Assembly (NCBI GenBank): GCA_040757355.1
Contig: JBFLWY010000002.1
Coordinates: 1-64,000 of the forward strand
DNA length: 64,000 nucleotides
Source of the DNA: DTYU01 sp040757355
GTDB taxonomy: Bacteria; Bacillota; Desulfotomaculia; Desulfotomaculales; Ammonificaceae
Direction: 5' to 3'
The position numbers were made by a program, and so were the translations under genes. Below the pieces are notes generated by a model, which saw only the letters and a list, made by a program, of their open reading frames with translations, ran no database searches and was not told the origin of the DNA. Below, piece after piece: positions 32,352 to 40,843 of the stretch (the stretch's first letter is position 1; the number at the start of each line of letters is the position of its first letter).

Positions 32352-33818
32352 ATGCCCAAGAAAAAGTTACCGAACATCATCCTCATCGTCCTCGACACCG
32401 CCAGGGCCAAGAGCTTCTCCTGCTACGGCTACCACCGCAAAACCACGCCCAACATCGACCGGATTGCCGAAGAGGGCGTGCTTTATAAATGGTGCTTTTC
32501 TCCGGCCAACTGGACCATACCTTCGCACGCCTCTCTTTTCACTGGGCTTTATCCCTCGGAGCACTTATGTTATGCCGGTAACCTATTTTTAGATGTCAAC
32601 ATCCCAACTTTGGCTGAACTACTTCGTTCTATAGGCTATCGAACTATTGGTATATCATGTAATGGCTTAGTTGGGAAGATTTATGGGTTTGATCGTGGAT
32701 TCGACATTTTTCACGAGCTTTGCGTCCGGCCTAATATAGTAAATGTGAAACCACTGGCCGGAACCACAATAACGAAGAAAGTTATCGAAGTAATTAAATT
32801 ACTTCCCGCACGCCCCTACTTAGCAGCCAAACATATTCTTAGAGCGCTTCTGATGCACTTACGTACAAGCATGTCAAATAGTACACCCTATACGTTAAGG
32901 GCATTTAAATTAGCACAGAAGTATGTTTCAGAATATATATTACGCGATAAAAAGCCGCTGTTCTTATTTGTGAACATTATGCAAACCCACGAGCGTTATA
33001 ACCCTCCCAAGAGAACAAGAGGTAAATTTGGTTCAAATGGTTTCAAGTACGAATCGATACTTTTAGGTTCAACCTCATTCTACCTTCGGGATTTTTGCCC
33101 CCATATCCCCGAAGGGCACATGTGGGAGGTCTTAACCTCCCTTTACGACGAAGAACTTCTCTTTGCGGATCTTTGCGTGGGTCAGCTATATAGTTTCCTG
33201 AAGCTTTCCCGAGTAATGGATAACACCGTTTTTATTGTGACCTCCGACCACGGTGAAATGCTGGGAGAGCATCGCCTTTACGGACATATGTTTAGTCTGC
33301 ATAACGAGGTAATCCATGTACCGCTAATAGTGCAGTACCCAGACCTAAAAAGAGGAGAGGTAGTCCACAGGATAGTTCAGTTGCACGACTTATTCAGTAC
33401 AATCTGTGAAATTACAGAAATTCCGTATCCCACTCCATTAAGTTCGATTTCTCTTTTTGGAAATAACCGACGCAAATGGGCGCTGGTACAAGACTTAGAT
33501 CCACTAGCAGATGTTCTTTCGCTTAAAGCGCGCCAACCTGACTGGGACGTGACCACACATGTGCCTACACTATGGCGCTTTCCATCTTTTGCTATTATCA
33601 AATCCGATTTAGTCAAGATAATTAAGCCGTCTAACGGATCCCCGTTCTTTTTCGATATCAGAACTGATTACAACGAATGCTATCCACAAATAGTCTGCGA
33701 AGAAAGTGTCCTTCAGCTCATATCAGACGTAGAAAAACTTTTTAACTGGGATAGTTCACGCTATGAGGAAGAGATTAAACGCCAGGTGGATGCTAGCGGA
33801 AATGAAGTCAGTGCTTGA
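32352..33818 (+). CDS. Sulfatase/alkaline-phosphatase-superfamily enzyme
   Basis: 488 residues. ILIVLDTARAKSFSCYGYHR supplies the metal Asp15; SPANWTIPSHASLFTGLYPS is the active-site region, with Thr55 where sulfatases have the formylglycine Cys/Ser (C-x-P-S-R); TSDHGEMLGEHRLYGHMF gives the metal His/Asp set. A Thr nucleophile is typical of phosphoglycerol and phosphoethanolamine transferases, so a polymer-modifying transferase is as likely as a sulfatase. No membrane helices. From ~32.6 kb the gene is more AT-rich than its neighbours. ATG 32352 behind GGAGGAACC. Confidence 0.8.
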   Translation: MPKKKLPNIILIVLDTARAKSFSCYGYHRKTTPNIDRIAEEGVLYKWCFSPANWTIPSHASLFTGLYPSEHLCYAGNLFLDVNIPTLAELLRSIGYRTIGISCNGLVGKIYGFDRGFDIFHELCVRPNIVNVKPLAGTTITKKVIEVIKLLPARPYLAAKHILRALLMHLRTSMSNSTPYTLRAFKLAQKYVSEYILRDKKPLFLFVNIMQTHERYNPPKRTRGKFGSNGFKYESILLGSTSFYLRDFCPHIPEGHMWEVLTSLYDEELLFADLCVGQLYSFLKLSRVMDNTVFIVTSDHGEMLGEHRLYGHMFSLHNEVIHVPLIVQYPDLKRGEVVHRIVQLHDLFSTICEITEIPYPTPLSSISLFGNNRRKWALVQDLDPLADVLSLKARQPDWDVTTHVPTLWRFPSFAIIKSDLVKIIKPSNGSPFFFDIRTDYNECYPQIVCEESVLQLISDVEKLFNWDSSRYEEEIKRQVDASGNEVSA

Positions 33819-33945
33819 ATTACCATAAGATTCGAAGGCCAGACTTTCATTACAATCTACCTTCTGTTCGGATTATTTCACCAGCGGAGTGCTCAACGTA
33901 AGCCAATCCCAGGGAAAAGTCGGGGAAGGTAGAGGAAGGAGAAAA

Positions 33946-34929
33946 ATGTGTTCACTCAGCTATGATGCAACCAAGAGTATTATGATGGACACATCCCCAA
34001 ACGCCTATCTATTTTGCCCAGTCTGCGGGCAAGCAGGGGGAGCGCTCGTTTGGCAGGGGGAGCACTATCGCATCCTTTTGTGCGGGCGCTGCCGCTTGCA
34101 GTACGCCTGGCCGTTGCGCGTTCCAGCTGACTTTTATGAGAAAGCATACGCCGGAGAGTGCTGGGAGGAAAAAACCGAGTACCAGGAAAAGGTAACCCTG
34201 CTTGCGAAGGGGGTTATCCCGCCGGTGGAGCATCCTTTTTACCGGCGAGCGCTGCGCCTGTTGAAAACGCTTGTGCCTGCAGGTGGGTACGTTTTTGATA
34301 TAGGTTGCGGTGCTGGCGGCTTTTTGGCACTTCTGCGAGATGCCGGATTCAGGCCGCTGGGATGTGATGTGGCGCCGCAGCCAGTCGAGTTGCTGCGCTA
34401 CCTTGGCTTCGAGGTTTATCGTGGCACAGTGGAGGAGTACCCGAGTTCCTGGCCCGCGCCTGCAGCGATCACTGCTTTTGAGCTTCTCGAACATCTACCT
34501 GACCCGGTTGGCTTTCTCACGCGTCTTCGGCAGCGTTTCCCAGAGACGGTGCTTATCGCCTCCGTTTCCAGTCCGCTTCGCCCCGCTGCCCGAATGGGGC
34601 GCTACGAACCGTTTGACTACCCGCCCCATCACCTTTTGCGTTGGAGCTTGCCCGCCCTCAGAATCGCTTGTGAAAAAGCGGGGTATACCGCCGTGCGCTT
34701 CATCCACCTGCCGGTCCAGGGCAACGAGATACCCGGCTTCGGCCTGGCCCGGCGGCTGGACAGGACGCTGGGCTCTTCGGCCCAACGAAAGCTGGTGAGT
34801 AAGTCTGTGGGAAGGTTCAAGAAGTACTGCTTTGCGCCTCTTGCCTGGTGTCTTACGCTATTCGGCTTCCGGGGTGGGAGCGTGCTTGTTGTGGCGAGTC
34901 CGACTGCGGAGGTGTGGCGATGCGGATAA
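33946..34929 (+). CDS. SAM-dependent methyltransferase with N-terminal zinc ribbon
   Basis: 327 residues. FCPVCGQAGGALV and LCGRCRLQYAWP form a four-Cys zinc ribbon (residues ~25-60); VFDIGCGAGGFLALLRDAGF is the class I SAM-binding motif I, and AFELLEHLPDPVGFL the motif around post-II. Such ribbon-methyltransferases commonly sit in capsule loci and methylate sugars. ATG 33946 after AGGAAGGAG; GTG 33889 lies further upstream without an SD. Overlaps the next gene by 10 bp. Confidence 0.85.
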   Translation: MCSLSYDATKSIMMDTSPNAYLFCPVCGQAGGALVWQGEHYRILLCGRCRLQYAWPLRVPADFYEKAYAGECWEEKTEYQEKVTLLAKGVIPPVEHPFYRRALRLLKTLVPAGGYVFDIGCGAGGFLALLRDAGFRPLGCDVAPQPVELLRYLGFEVYRGTVEEYPSSWPAPAAITAFELLEHLPDPVGFLTRLRQRFPETVLIASVSSPLRPAARMGRYEPFDYPPHHLLRWSLPALRIACEKAGYTAVRFIHLPVQGNEIPGFGLARRLDRTLGSSAQRKLVSKSVGRFKKYCFAPLAWCLTLFGFRGGSVLVVASPTAEVWRCG

Positions 34930-35990
34930 CGTTTGTCCTTCCCGGCCCTGCGCGCCGGCCTGTGGGCGGCTACCGGGTAGTTTACGAGTACGCTGATAGG
35001 CTGGCCGGCAGAGGACATGAGGTTAGTGTGCTTCACGCTGTGCGGGTGCCGTACACCCCCAGCCGGTGGCCATACCTTATCAGATACACCGCGCACCAAC
35101 TTCTGCGGACCGCCCGCCCCCGTTGGTTTAGGTTCAGAAACCGGGTCATTCTCAAGACCATTCCTTCGATAGAAGATAGACACGTTCCTGACGCCGATGC
35201 CGTTATCGCCACGTGGTGGGCGACTGCTTACGAGGTAACAAAGCTCCGTCCTGCCTGCGGGAAGAAGTACTACCTGATCCAGCACTACGAGACCTGGGGC
35301 GGGCCGGCTGAACTGGTCAACAACTCCTACCTTTTGGGCTTGCGGAACATCGTGATTGCGCTTTGGCTCAAAGAAACACTGGAGCAGTTGGGTGCAAGGG
35401 TTGCAGCTCACATTCCGAACGGCATTAACTTCGAGCTGTTTAGGCTTTACCTCTCGCCTGAGGAGCGGGAGCCGCACTCCGTTCTCTGGATGTACCATCC
35501 GGCTGATTGGAAAGGGCCCGAAGAAGGTCTTCGCGCCCTTTTGGTGGCGAAAGAGGCCGTGCCCGACTTGAAAGCGACTGTTTTCAGCACCTACCCGCAC
35601 CCGGCTTTCCTCCCGCGCTGGGTTGACTTCGTCCGCAATCCTGCGCAGCGGTACCTGGTGGAGCTTTACAACCGGCACGCCATTTTCCTCTGTTCGAGCC
35701 GGAGCGAGGGCTGGTCGCTCCCCCCTGCCGAGGCGATGGCCTGCGGCTGTGCCGTGGTGGCCACCGATAGCGGCGGCGTCAGGGACTACATCCTCCCTGG
35801 TCGGACGGCGCTCCTTTCCCCGGCTGGTGATGCTGAGGCGTTGGCGCAGAACCTGATCCATCTTCTTTGTGACAATGCGTTAAGGATTCGGCTGGCCAAG
35901 GAGGGGCACAAGCGTATCTCTTCCTTCACCTGGGACCGCGCCGTTGAAAGATTCGAAAGCCTACTCCGGGAGGAGGCTTGGAGCAAGTGA
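34920..35990 (+). CDS. GT4-family glycosyltransferase
   Basis: 356 residues of GT-B fold. N-terminal MRITFVLPGPARRPVGGYRV, the linker YYLIQHYETWGGP, and the C-terminal nucleotide-sugar site CSSRSEGWSLPPAEAMACGC-AVVATDSGG with the conserved E-x7-E. Adds a sugar to the lipid-linked EPS unit; donor unknown. Start ATG 34920 overlaps the methyltransferase stop, showing an operon. Confidence 0.9.
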   Translation: MRITFVLPGPARRPVGGYRVVYEYADRLAGRGHEVSVLHAVRVPYTPSRWPYLIRYTAHQLLRTARPRWFRFRNRVILKTIPSIEDRHVPDADAVIATWWATAYEVTKLRPACGKKYYLIQHYETWGGPAELVNNSYLLGLRNIVIALWLKETLEQLGARVAAHIPNGINFELFRLYLSPEEREPHSVLWMYHPADWKGPEEGLRALLVAKEAVPDLKATVFSTYPHPAFLPRWVDFVRNPAQRYLVELYNRHAIFLCSSRSEGWSLPPAEAMACGCAVVATDSGGVRDYILPGRTALLSPAGDAEALAQNLIHLLCDNALRIRLAKEGHKRISSFTWDRAVERFESLLREEAWSK

Positions 35991-37087
35991 ATCACCCCAC
36001 CGTTTTCACCCTCATCCTTAACTACAACGGCTGGCGGGACACCGTTGAGTGTCTGGAGTCAGTGCAGCGGCTGAACTATCCGAATTACCGCATCGTTGTC
36101 ATCGACAACGGCTCCAGCGACGGCTCCATGGATAAGATTAAGGCCTGGGCGGCGGGCGAGCTTCCCGTGGAGTCCAAGTTTTTCACTTACGACCCGTCAA
36201 CCAAGCCCGTGCACTGGATCGAGTACGACCGGGCTACCGCCGAAGCCGACGGTCTGCCAGAGCTGGAGGCAGAGATCGAAGCCCTGCCCCCCAACCGGAG
36301 GATGGTTCTTATCCAGACCGGGGCTAACCTGGGTTATGCTGGTGGCAACAATGTGGGGATCAGATACGCCTTGAAGCGCGGGGCGAATTATGTGTGGATC
36401 TTGAACAATGATACTGTTGCACAACCGGATGCTCTGTTAGAAATGGTAAGGCTTGCCGAAAGCAATAAGCAAGTCGGTATTGTCGGAGCAAAGATCCTCT
36501 ATTATGACCAGCCACGTCTTATCCAGGCGGCAGGTGGTATGTGGGTTTCCCGGTGGCAAGGTATGTCTTATCATTATGGCCGGTTCGAAGATGCCTCCTA
36601 TTGGATAAATGCCTTTGAGCCTGAGTATGTAAGCGGTGCATCGATGTTGATCCGGATCTTGGCATCGGATGCTGAGTCAGACTACTTCATGGAGGAGAGC
36701 TTTTTCTTGTATTGGGAAGAGGCGGATTGGCAACAGAGGTTAAAGAAAAAGGGAAAACGCTTGCTTTACGCGCCCAACGCGATTGTCTATCACAAGGAGT
36801 CGAGTTCTGTGGGTTCGAAAACGCCAAAGCAGGAATTTTTCTATACGCGAAATGCTATTTATTTTGCGAGGTTACATTTTCCGTGGACTATACCTACCAT
36901 AAGTATTGTTCATCTACTACGAGCTGTTAAACGTGCTTTAAGGGGAGAGTGGCAAAGGGGTATTGGTATCTTGAAGGGTATCGCTGCAGGACTAACTTAT
37001 AACGCAAGTAGCTGGCGAAAACAACCGGGAGTGGGATCCAATGGGAGCAAGGATTATAGAGGTCAAACGTCAGTTCCCCGGAGATAG
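35987..37087 (+). CDS. GT2-family glycosyltransferase
   Basis: 366 residues. TVFTLILNYNGWRDTVECLE, VVIDNGSSDGSM (donor site), GANYVWILNNDTVAQPDALL (DxD-like NDT) and YFMEESFFLYWEEADWQQRL (catalytic base region) are standard GT2 motifs. A ~50-residue insertion after the SSDGSM motif resembles that of rhamnosyl/galactofuranosyl transferases. GTG 35987 overlaps the upstream TGA (GTGA) with AGGAGG 10 bp before it; TTG 35978 is too close to that SD. GC content falls after ~36.4 kb. Confidence 0.9.
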   Translation: MNHPTVFTLILNYNGWRDTVECLESVQRLNYPNYRIVVIDNGSSDGSMDKIKAWAAGELPVESKFFTYDPSTKPVHWIEYDRATAEADGLPELEAEIEALPPNRRMVLIQTGANLGYAGGNNVGIRYALKRGANYVWILNNDTVAQPDALLEMVRLAESNKQVGIVGAKILYYDQPRLIQAAGGMWVSRWQGMSYHYGRFEDASYWINAFEPEYVSGASMLIRILASDAESDYFMEESFFLYWEEADWQQRLKKKGKRLLYAPNAIVYHKESSSVGSKTPKQEFFYTRNAIYFARLHFPWTIPTISIVHLLRAVKRALRGEWQRGIGILKGIAAGLTYNASSWRKQPGVGSNGSKDYRGQTSVPRR

Positions 37088-38555
37088 GGCTTTTCTTGCG
37101 CGTAGGATAACACTAATTGTTGGGTTGTTCCTTGTCATTTCAGGCATCGGAGTGTTAGCTGCAACAGCACCGGCGCTGGGACTTCTACTCGGGTTCATAG
37201 TGGGATACTGGCTGCTTGTAGTGTGGCAACCCGGACTTCTATGGAATGTGCTGTGTTTTTCTATCTTGGCTAGTATATGGTTAATGGAATGGCTTTACTT
37301 CCCGTTTTTAGGCGGACAAGTAAAAATATCCCATATTCTTGGCGTATTATTATCAGCAAGCGCCATTCGAGTTATCGCTCCATATGTAAAGTATTCCAAG
37401 ATCCTTAAGGCAACGGTTAGCCTTATTATATTGGCGTTTCTTTCCGCTCTTTGGTCCGTAAGCCCTGCCCAGACACTTTCATCTGCTGTTCTTCCGGCGA
37501 TTTTGGCTCTTACTTCGTTAGGAATGGCCGCAGTCACGTACAACGAACCTGGACGATTGATTCCGCGATTCGTGAAGACCGTAGAAATTTTATCTTTCGT
37601 AACAGTTGGTTTATCCCTCCTCCAGTTTCTAAGCGTTCAGCTTATAGGTCAGCCTTCGTTTTTACTTTCCGATCTCGCTAAACCTATCATAGAAGAAAGT
37701 AATCTGATAGGAGTTTCGGATAGACAGTATCAACTGCTCGTAGACTTTGGGCGACCGTCAGGACTTTTTATCGAACCTGATCATCTTGGGTTTTATCTAA
37801 TGTGGAGCTTTTTACTCCTCCTTCCCTTTGCGGAGCGTCCTGACGGCCGTATTCATCGCGTAGCAGTTTCGGCTATTGCCATGGGCCTTCTCCTTTCACA
37901 AACCCGGGCAGCGTGGATGGGTGCATTTTTCGGTTTAATAATCTATTTTCTCGTTAACGTCAAAAAACTCGGCAAAACCTTTCGGTCCGGGCCACCAATT
38001 GTAGCAGGGTTAGTGTTCATAATCGCTATCACTTTCAGTCTCGGGTTTCACAGCAACTTAGCAGCAAGGGTGGCTCAGTTCTTTGACCCGTACGCGACCG
38101 CAGGCTCACTAAGCTCAGGCGCGTTTAGACTGGCAACGATGAGGTTTATGTGGGAATATGTTACCAATAACATGAAGTCGCTCTTGGTAGGGAACGGTTG
38201 GGGAACGCTGGAATGGTTCACCGAGCCGCTGATTCACTCCCCTGGCCCTGAAGCAAATTTCATTGGATGGGGCAATTATGGTCCCAATCTTTTTCTTAAT
38301 TTTATGTTTAATCTCGGCTTGATTGGGCTTGCTTTGTGTTTGTATATAAGTTGCAAAGCAACATTTAGTTCCTGGAAACGGCTTCGATTGGTCACAAATG
38401 ATTACCACAAGCAGTTTGTATTGGGACTCCTGTTAACATTGGTCGGGATGACAATATCCTTTCAAGTAGCGGGAGTACAGGTATCTCTACCCCCTTGGTG
38501 GCTAACGATTTGCTTCCTTGGGGCGTTTGAGGCGCATACAAACCTTAAGAAATAA
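37041..38555 (+). CDS. O-antigen polymerase/ligase-family membrane protein
   Basis: 504 residues, about twelve membrane helices. VDFGRPSGLFIEPDHLGFYL and SQTRAAWMGAFFGLI are the Wzy/WaaL-family central motifs; the large loop contains TMRFMWEYVTNNMKSLLVGN then GWGTLEW. A second enzyme of this family in the locus (besides 13029), lacking TPRs and distinctly AT-richer, so the two are not recent duplicates. ATG 37041 overlaps the GT2 gene by 47 bp. Confidence 0.85.
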   Translation: MGARIIEVKRQFPGDRAFLARRITLIVGLFLVISGIGVLAATAPALGLLLGFIVGYWLLVVWQPGLLWNVLCFSILASIWLMEWLYFPFLGGQVKISHILGVLLSASAIRVIAPYVKYSKILKATVSLIILAFLSALWSVSPAQTLSSAVLPAILALTSLGMAAVTYNEPGRLIPRFVKTVEILSFVTVGLSLLQFLSVQLIGQPSFLLSDLAKPIIEESNLIGVSDRQYQLLVDFGRPSGLFIEPDHLGFYLMWSFLLLLPFAERPDGRIHRVAVSAIAMGLLLSQTRAAWMGAFFGLIIYFLVNVKKLGKTFRSGPPIVAGLVFIIAITFSLGFHSNLAARVAQFFDPYATAGSLSSGAFRLATMRFMWEYVTNNMKSLLVGNGWGTLEWFTEPLIHSPGPEANFIGWGNYGPNLFLNFMFNLGLIGLALCLYISCKATFSSWKRLRLVTNDYHKQFVLGLLLTLVGMTISFQVAGVQVSLPPWWLTICFLGAFEAHTNLKK

Positions 38556-38574
38556 GAAGCTTAAGGAGAGTTGA

Positions 38575-39690
38575 TTGGATTTGCGCGTCCTAATGCAGTC
38601 GCGGGTTACTCTTTTCAGCGTTACCGGCGGCGATACTATCCAAATCCTGAAGACGAAAGAATACCTCGAAAAACTCGGGGTAGAGTGTGATATTTCACTC
38701 GAGCTCGAACCCGATCTTGCGGGATACGACTTAGTTCATCTCTTTAATCTGATGCGCCCGCAGGAGGTTTACCTTCAGGCATTGAATGCCAAGGCACAAG
38801 GTAAACCTGTAGTTTTGTCGCCTATATATGGGCTCTATACTGACTACGAGCGTAATGCCCGGCCGTGGCCTTTTCGAAGGCTAGCCCGGTTACTCAGCCC
38901 ATCCCAAGTCGAATATCTGAAGGTTCTCGCTCGCGCCGTGCGAAACGGCGAATATCACCGTGGGACGAAGATGGTTTTACGGTACGGGTACGTTCCCCTC
39001 CTAAAGAGGATCCTGGCGCTTTGTGATTTTCTTTTGCCCAACTCGTACTCCGAGATGAGGCGTATTGAGCAGGATCTCGGCGTGACCGCTAAACCTTTTC
39101 TCGTCGTACCAAACGCTGCCGACCGCAATCTTTTTGATCCTGCTCGCGTTCAACTCTCTGGTAAGTGGGAATACCTTCGGGATTGCGTTCTTTGTGTGGC
39201 CCGCATAGAAGGGCGTAAAAACCAATTGAAGTTGGTCGAAGCCGTCAGGGGTGCTCCCTACAGGCTGGTACTTGTTGGCGAGCCCGCGCCCAACCACCGC
39301 CGGTATGCCGAGGCGGTAAGACGGTCAGCGCCGCCCAACGTCGTTTTCCTGGGGAAAGTGCCTCACGAAGAACTACCGGAATTATATCACTTAGCTAGAG
39401 TGCATGTACTTGCCAGCTGGATGGAAACGCCGGGGCTTTCTTCGCTGGAGGCCGGTCTGATGGGTTGCAACATTGTCATTACAGACAAAGGCGATACCAG
39501 AGAATACTTCGGCGACTACGCGTACTATTGTGATCCTGCATCGGTAGAATCTATCAGACAAGCCATCGACCGGGTCTGGCATGAACCGGTAAATCCCGAC
39601 CTGCGCGAGCATATTTTGAGAAATTCCACGTGGGAGAAGGCGGCTGAGGTTACCTTGGCGGCGTACCAGAGAGTTCTCGGGCAAACATAA
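38575..39690 (+). CDS. GT4-family glycosyltransferase
   Basis: 371 residues. VLCVARIEGRKNQLKLVEAV and HVLASWMETPGLSSLEAGLM-GCNIVITDKGD form the C-terminal GT-B donor-binding half; the N-terminal half contains LVHLFNLMRPQEVYLQALN. TTG start at 38575 with AAGGAG upstream, 19 bp after the polymerase gene. Donor and acceptor unknown. Confidence 0.88.
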   Translation: MDLRVLMQSRVTLFSVTGGDTIQILKTKEYLEKLGVECDISLELEPDLAGYDLVHLFNLMRPQEVYLQALNAKAQGKPVVLSPIYGLYTDYERNARPWPFRRLARLLSPSQVEYLKVLARAVRNGEYHRGTKMVLRYGYVPLLKRILALCDFLLPNSYSEMRRIEQDLGVTAKPFLVVPNAADRNLFDPARVQLSGKWEYLRDCVLCVARIEGRKNQLKLVEAVRGAPYRLVLVGEPAPNHRRYAEAVRRSAPPNVVFLGKVPHEELPELYHLARVHVLASWMETPGLSSLEAGLMGCNIVITDKGDTREYFGDYAYYCDPASVESIRQAIDRVWHEPVNPDLREHILRNSTWEKAAEVTLAAYQRVLGQT

Positions 39691-39718
39691 TAAGATGTCG
39701 TAGGGGGGTTACTGCTAC

Positions 39719-40819
39719 TTGAGAATTGCCATCATGGGCATCCGGGGCATCCCGGCAAACTACGGCGGCTACGAGACGTTCGCCGAGGAACTCGCACCAC
39801 GCCTGGTACAGCGCGGTCACGAGGTTACGGTCTACTGCCGGACGAACATTGTGAAGCACCCGGAGCGGTTTTATAAGGGCGTCCGCCTGGTTAAGCTGCC
39901 CACCATCAGCCATAAGTACCTGGATACGCCGGTGCATACCTTGTTGTCGGTATTGCATTCTCTTTTCTGCCGCTACGATGTTATACTGATGTGCAACGCT
40001 GCCAACGCCATCTTTACCATCGTCCCGCGCCTGCGTGGCGTGAAGGTGGCGCTCAATGTGGACGGGATCGAGCGACTCCGCAAGAAGTGGAACCGGCTGG
40101 GACAGAGCTGGTACTTGCTCGGGGAGTACCTGGCAACAAAGTTTCCAAACGCGATTGTTGCCGATGCGCGGGTGATTCAGGACTACTATCGGGAAAAGTA
40201 CCGGGCCGCATCGGTGATGATACCGTACGGCGCTAATATCACCAAGGTTCAAACCACCCAGGTTCTCGAACGCTTTGGGCTTAAGCCACAGGGTTATATC
40301 CTCTATGTCAGCCGCCTGGAGCCGGAAAATAACGCCCACATCGTGATTCAGGCTTTTAAACAAGTGAAAACGGACTTTAAGCTGGCGCTGGTGGGAGATG
40401 CTCCGTATGCAACTTCCTATAAGGCTTATCTTAAGCAGTTAGCCAAAGATGACCCGCGGATAGTGATGACCGGTTTCGTCTTCGGCGAAGGGTACAAGGA
40501 ACTCCAGTCTCACGCCTATTGCTACATTCAGGCCACGGAGGTAGGCGGCACCCACCCCGCCCTTGTAGAGGCGATGGGTTTCGGGAATTTGGTTATCGCT
40601 AACGGAACACCGGAGAATATAGAGGTCGTTGCAGATGCAGGGCTTATCTACCGGAAGAACGACGTCGCCGATCTGGCCGCAAAGCTCCAGTGGGCCATTG
40701 ATAATCCTGGCAAACTCGACAAATACCGCCAGGCCGCAGCGAACAGGGTCAAGGAGCATTACTCATGGGAAGCGGTAACGGAGGCGTACGAGAAGCTGTT
40801 TTGGGAGCTAACCGCGTAG
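39719..40819 (+). CDS. DUF1972/GT4 rhamnosyltransferase-like glycosyltransferase
   Basis: 366 residues. The N-terminal IAIMGIRGIPANYGGYETFA is the DUF1972 signature seen in capsule rhamnosyl- or glucosyltransferases; C-terminal LYVSRLEPENNAHIVIQAFK and ATEVGGTHPALVEAMGFGNL are GT4 donor-site motifs. TTG 39719 after TAGGGGGG. Last intact glycosyltransferase before the nuclease insert. Confidence 0.9.
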   Translation: MRIAIMGIRGIPANYGGYETFAEELAPRLVQRGHEVTVYCRTNIVKHPERFYKGVRLVKLPTISHKYLDTPVHTLLSVLHSLFCRYDVILMCNAANAIFTIVPRLRGVKVALNVDGIERLRKKWNRLGQSWYLLGEYLATKFPNAIVADARVIQDYYREKYRAASVMIPYGANITKVQTTQVLERFGLKPQGYILYVSRLEPENNAHIVIQAFKQVKTDFKLALVGDAPYATSYKAYLKQLAKDDPRIVMTGFVFGEGYKELQSHAYCYIQATEVGGTHPALVEAMGFGNLVIANGTPENIEVVADAGLIYRKNDVADLAAKLQWAIDNPGKLDKYRQAAANRVKEHYSWEAVTEAYEKLFWELTA

Positions 40820-40843
40820 TGCACTTCGAAAAGGGGGATGCAG

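Noticed and set aside
34629..35861. 410-codon reverse frame opposite the methyltransferase and GT4 genes
   Set aside because: Shadow of two well-conserved forward genes.
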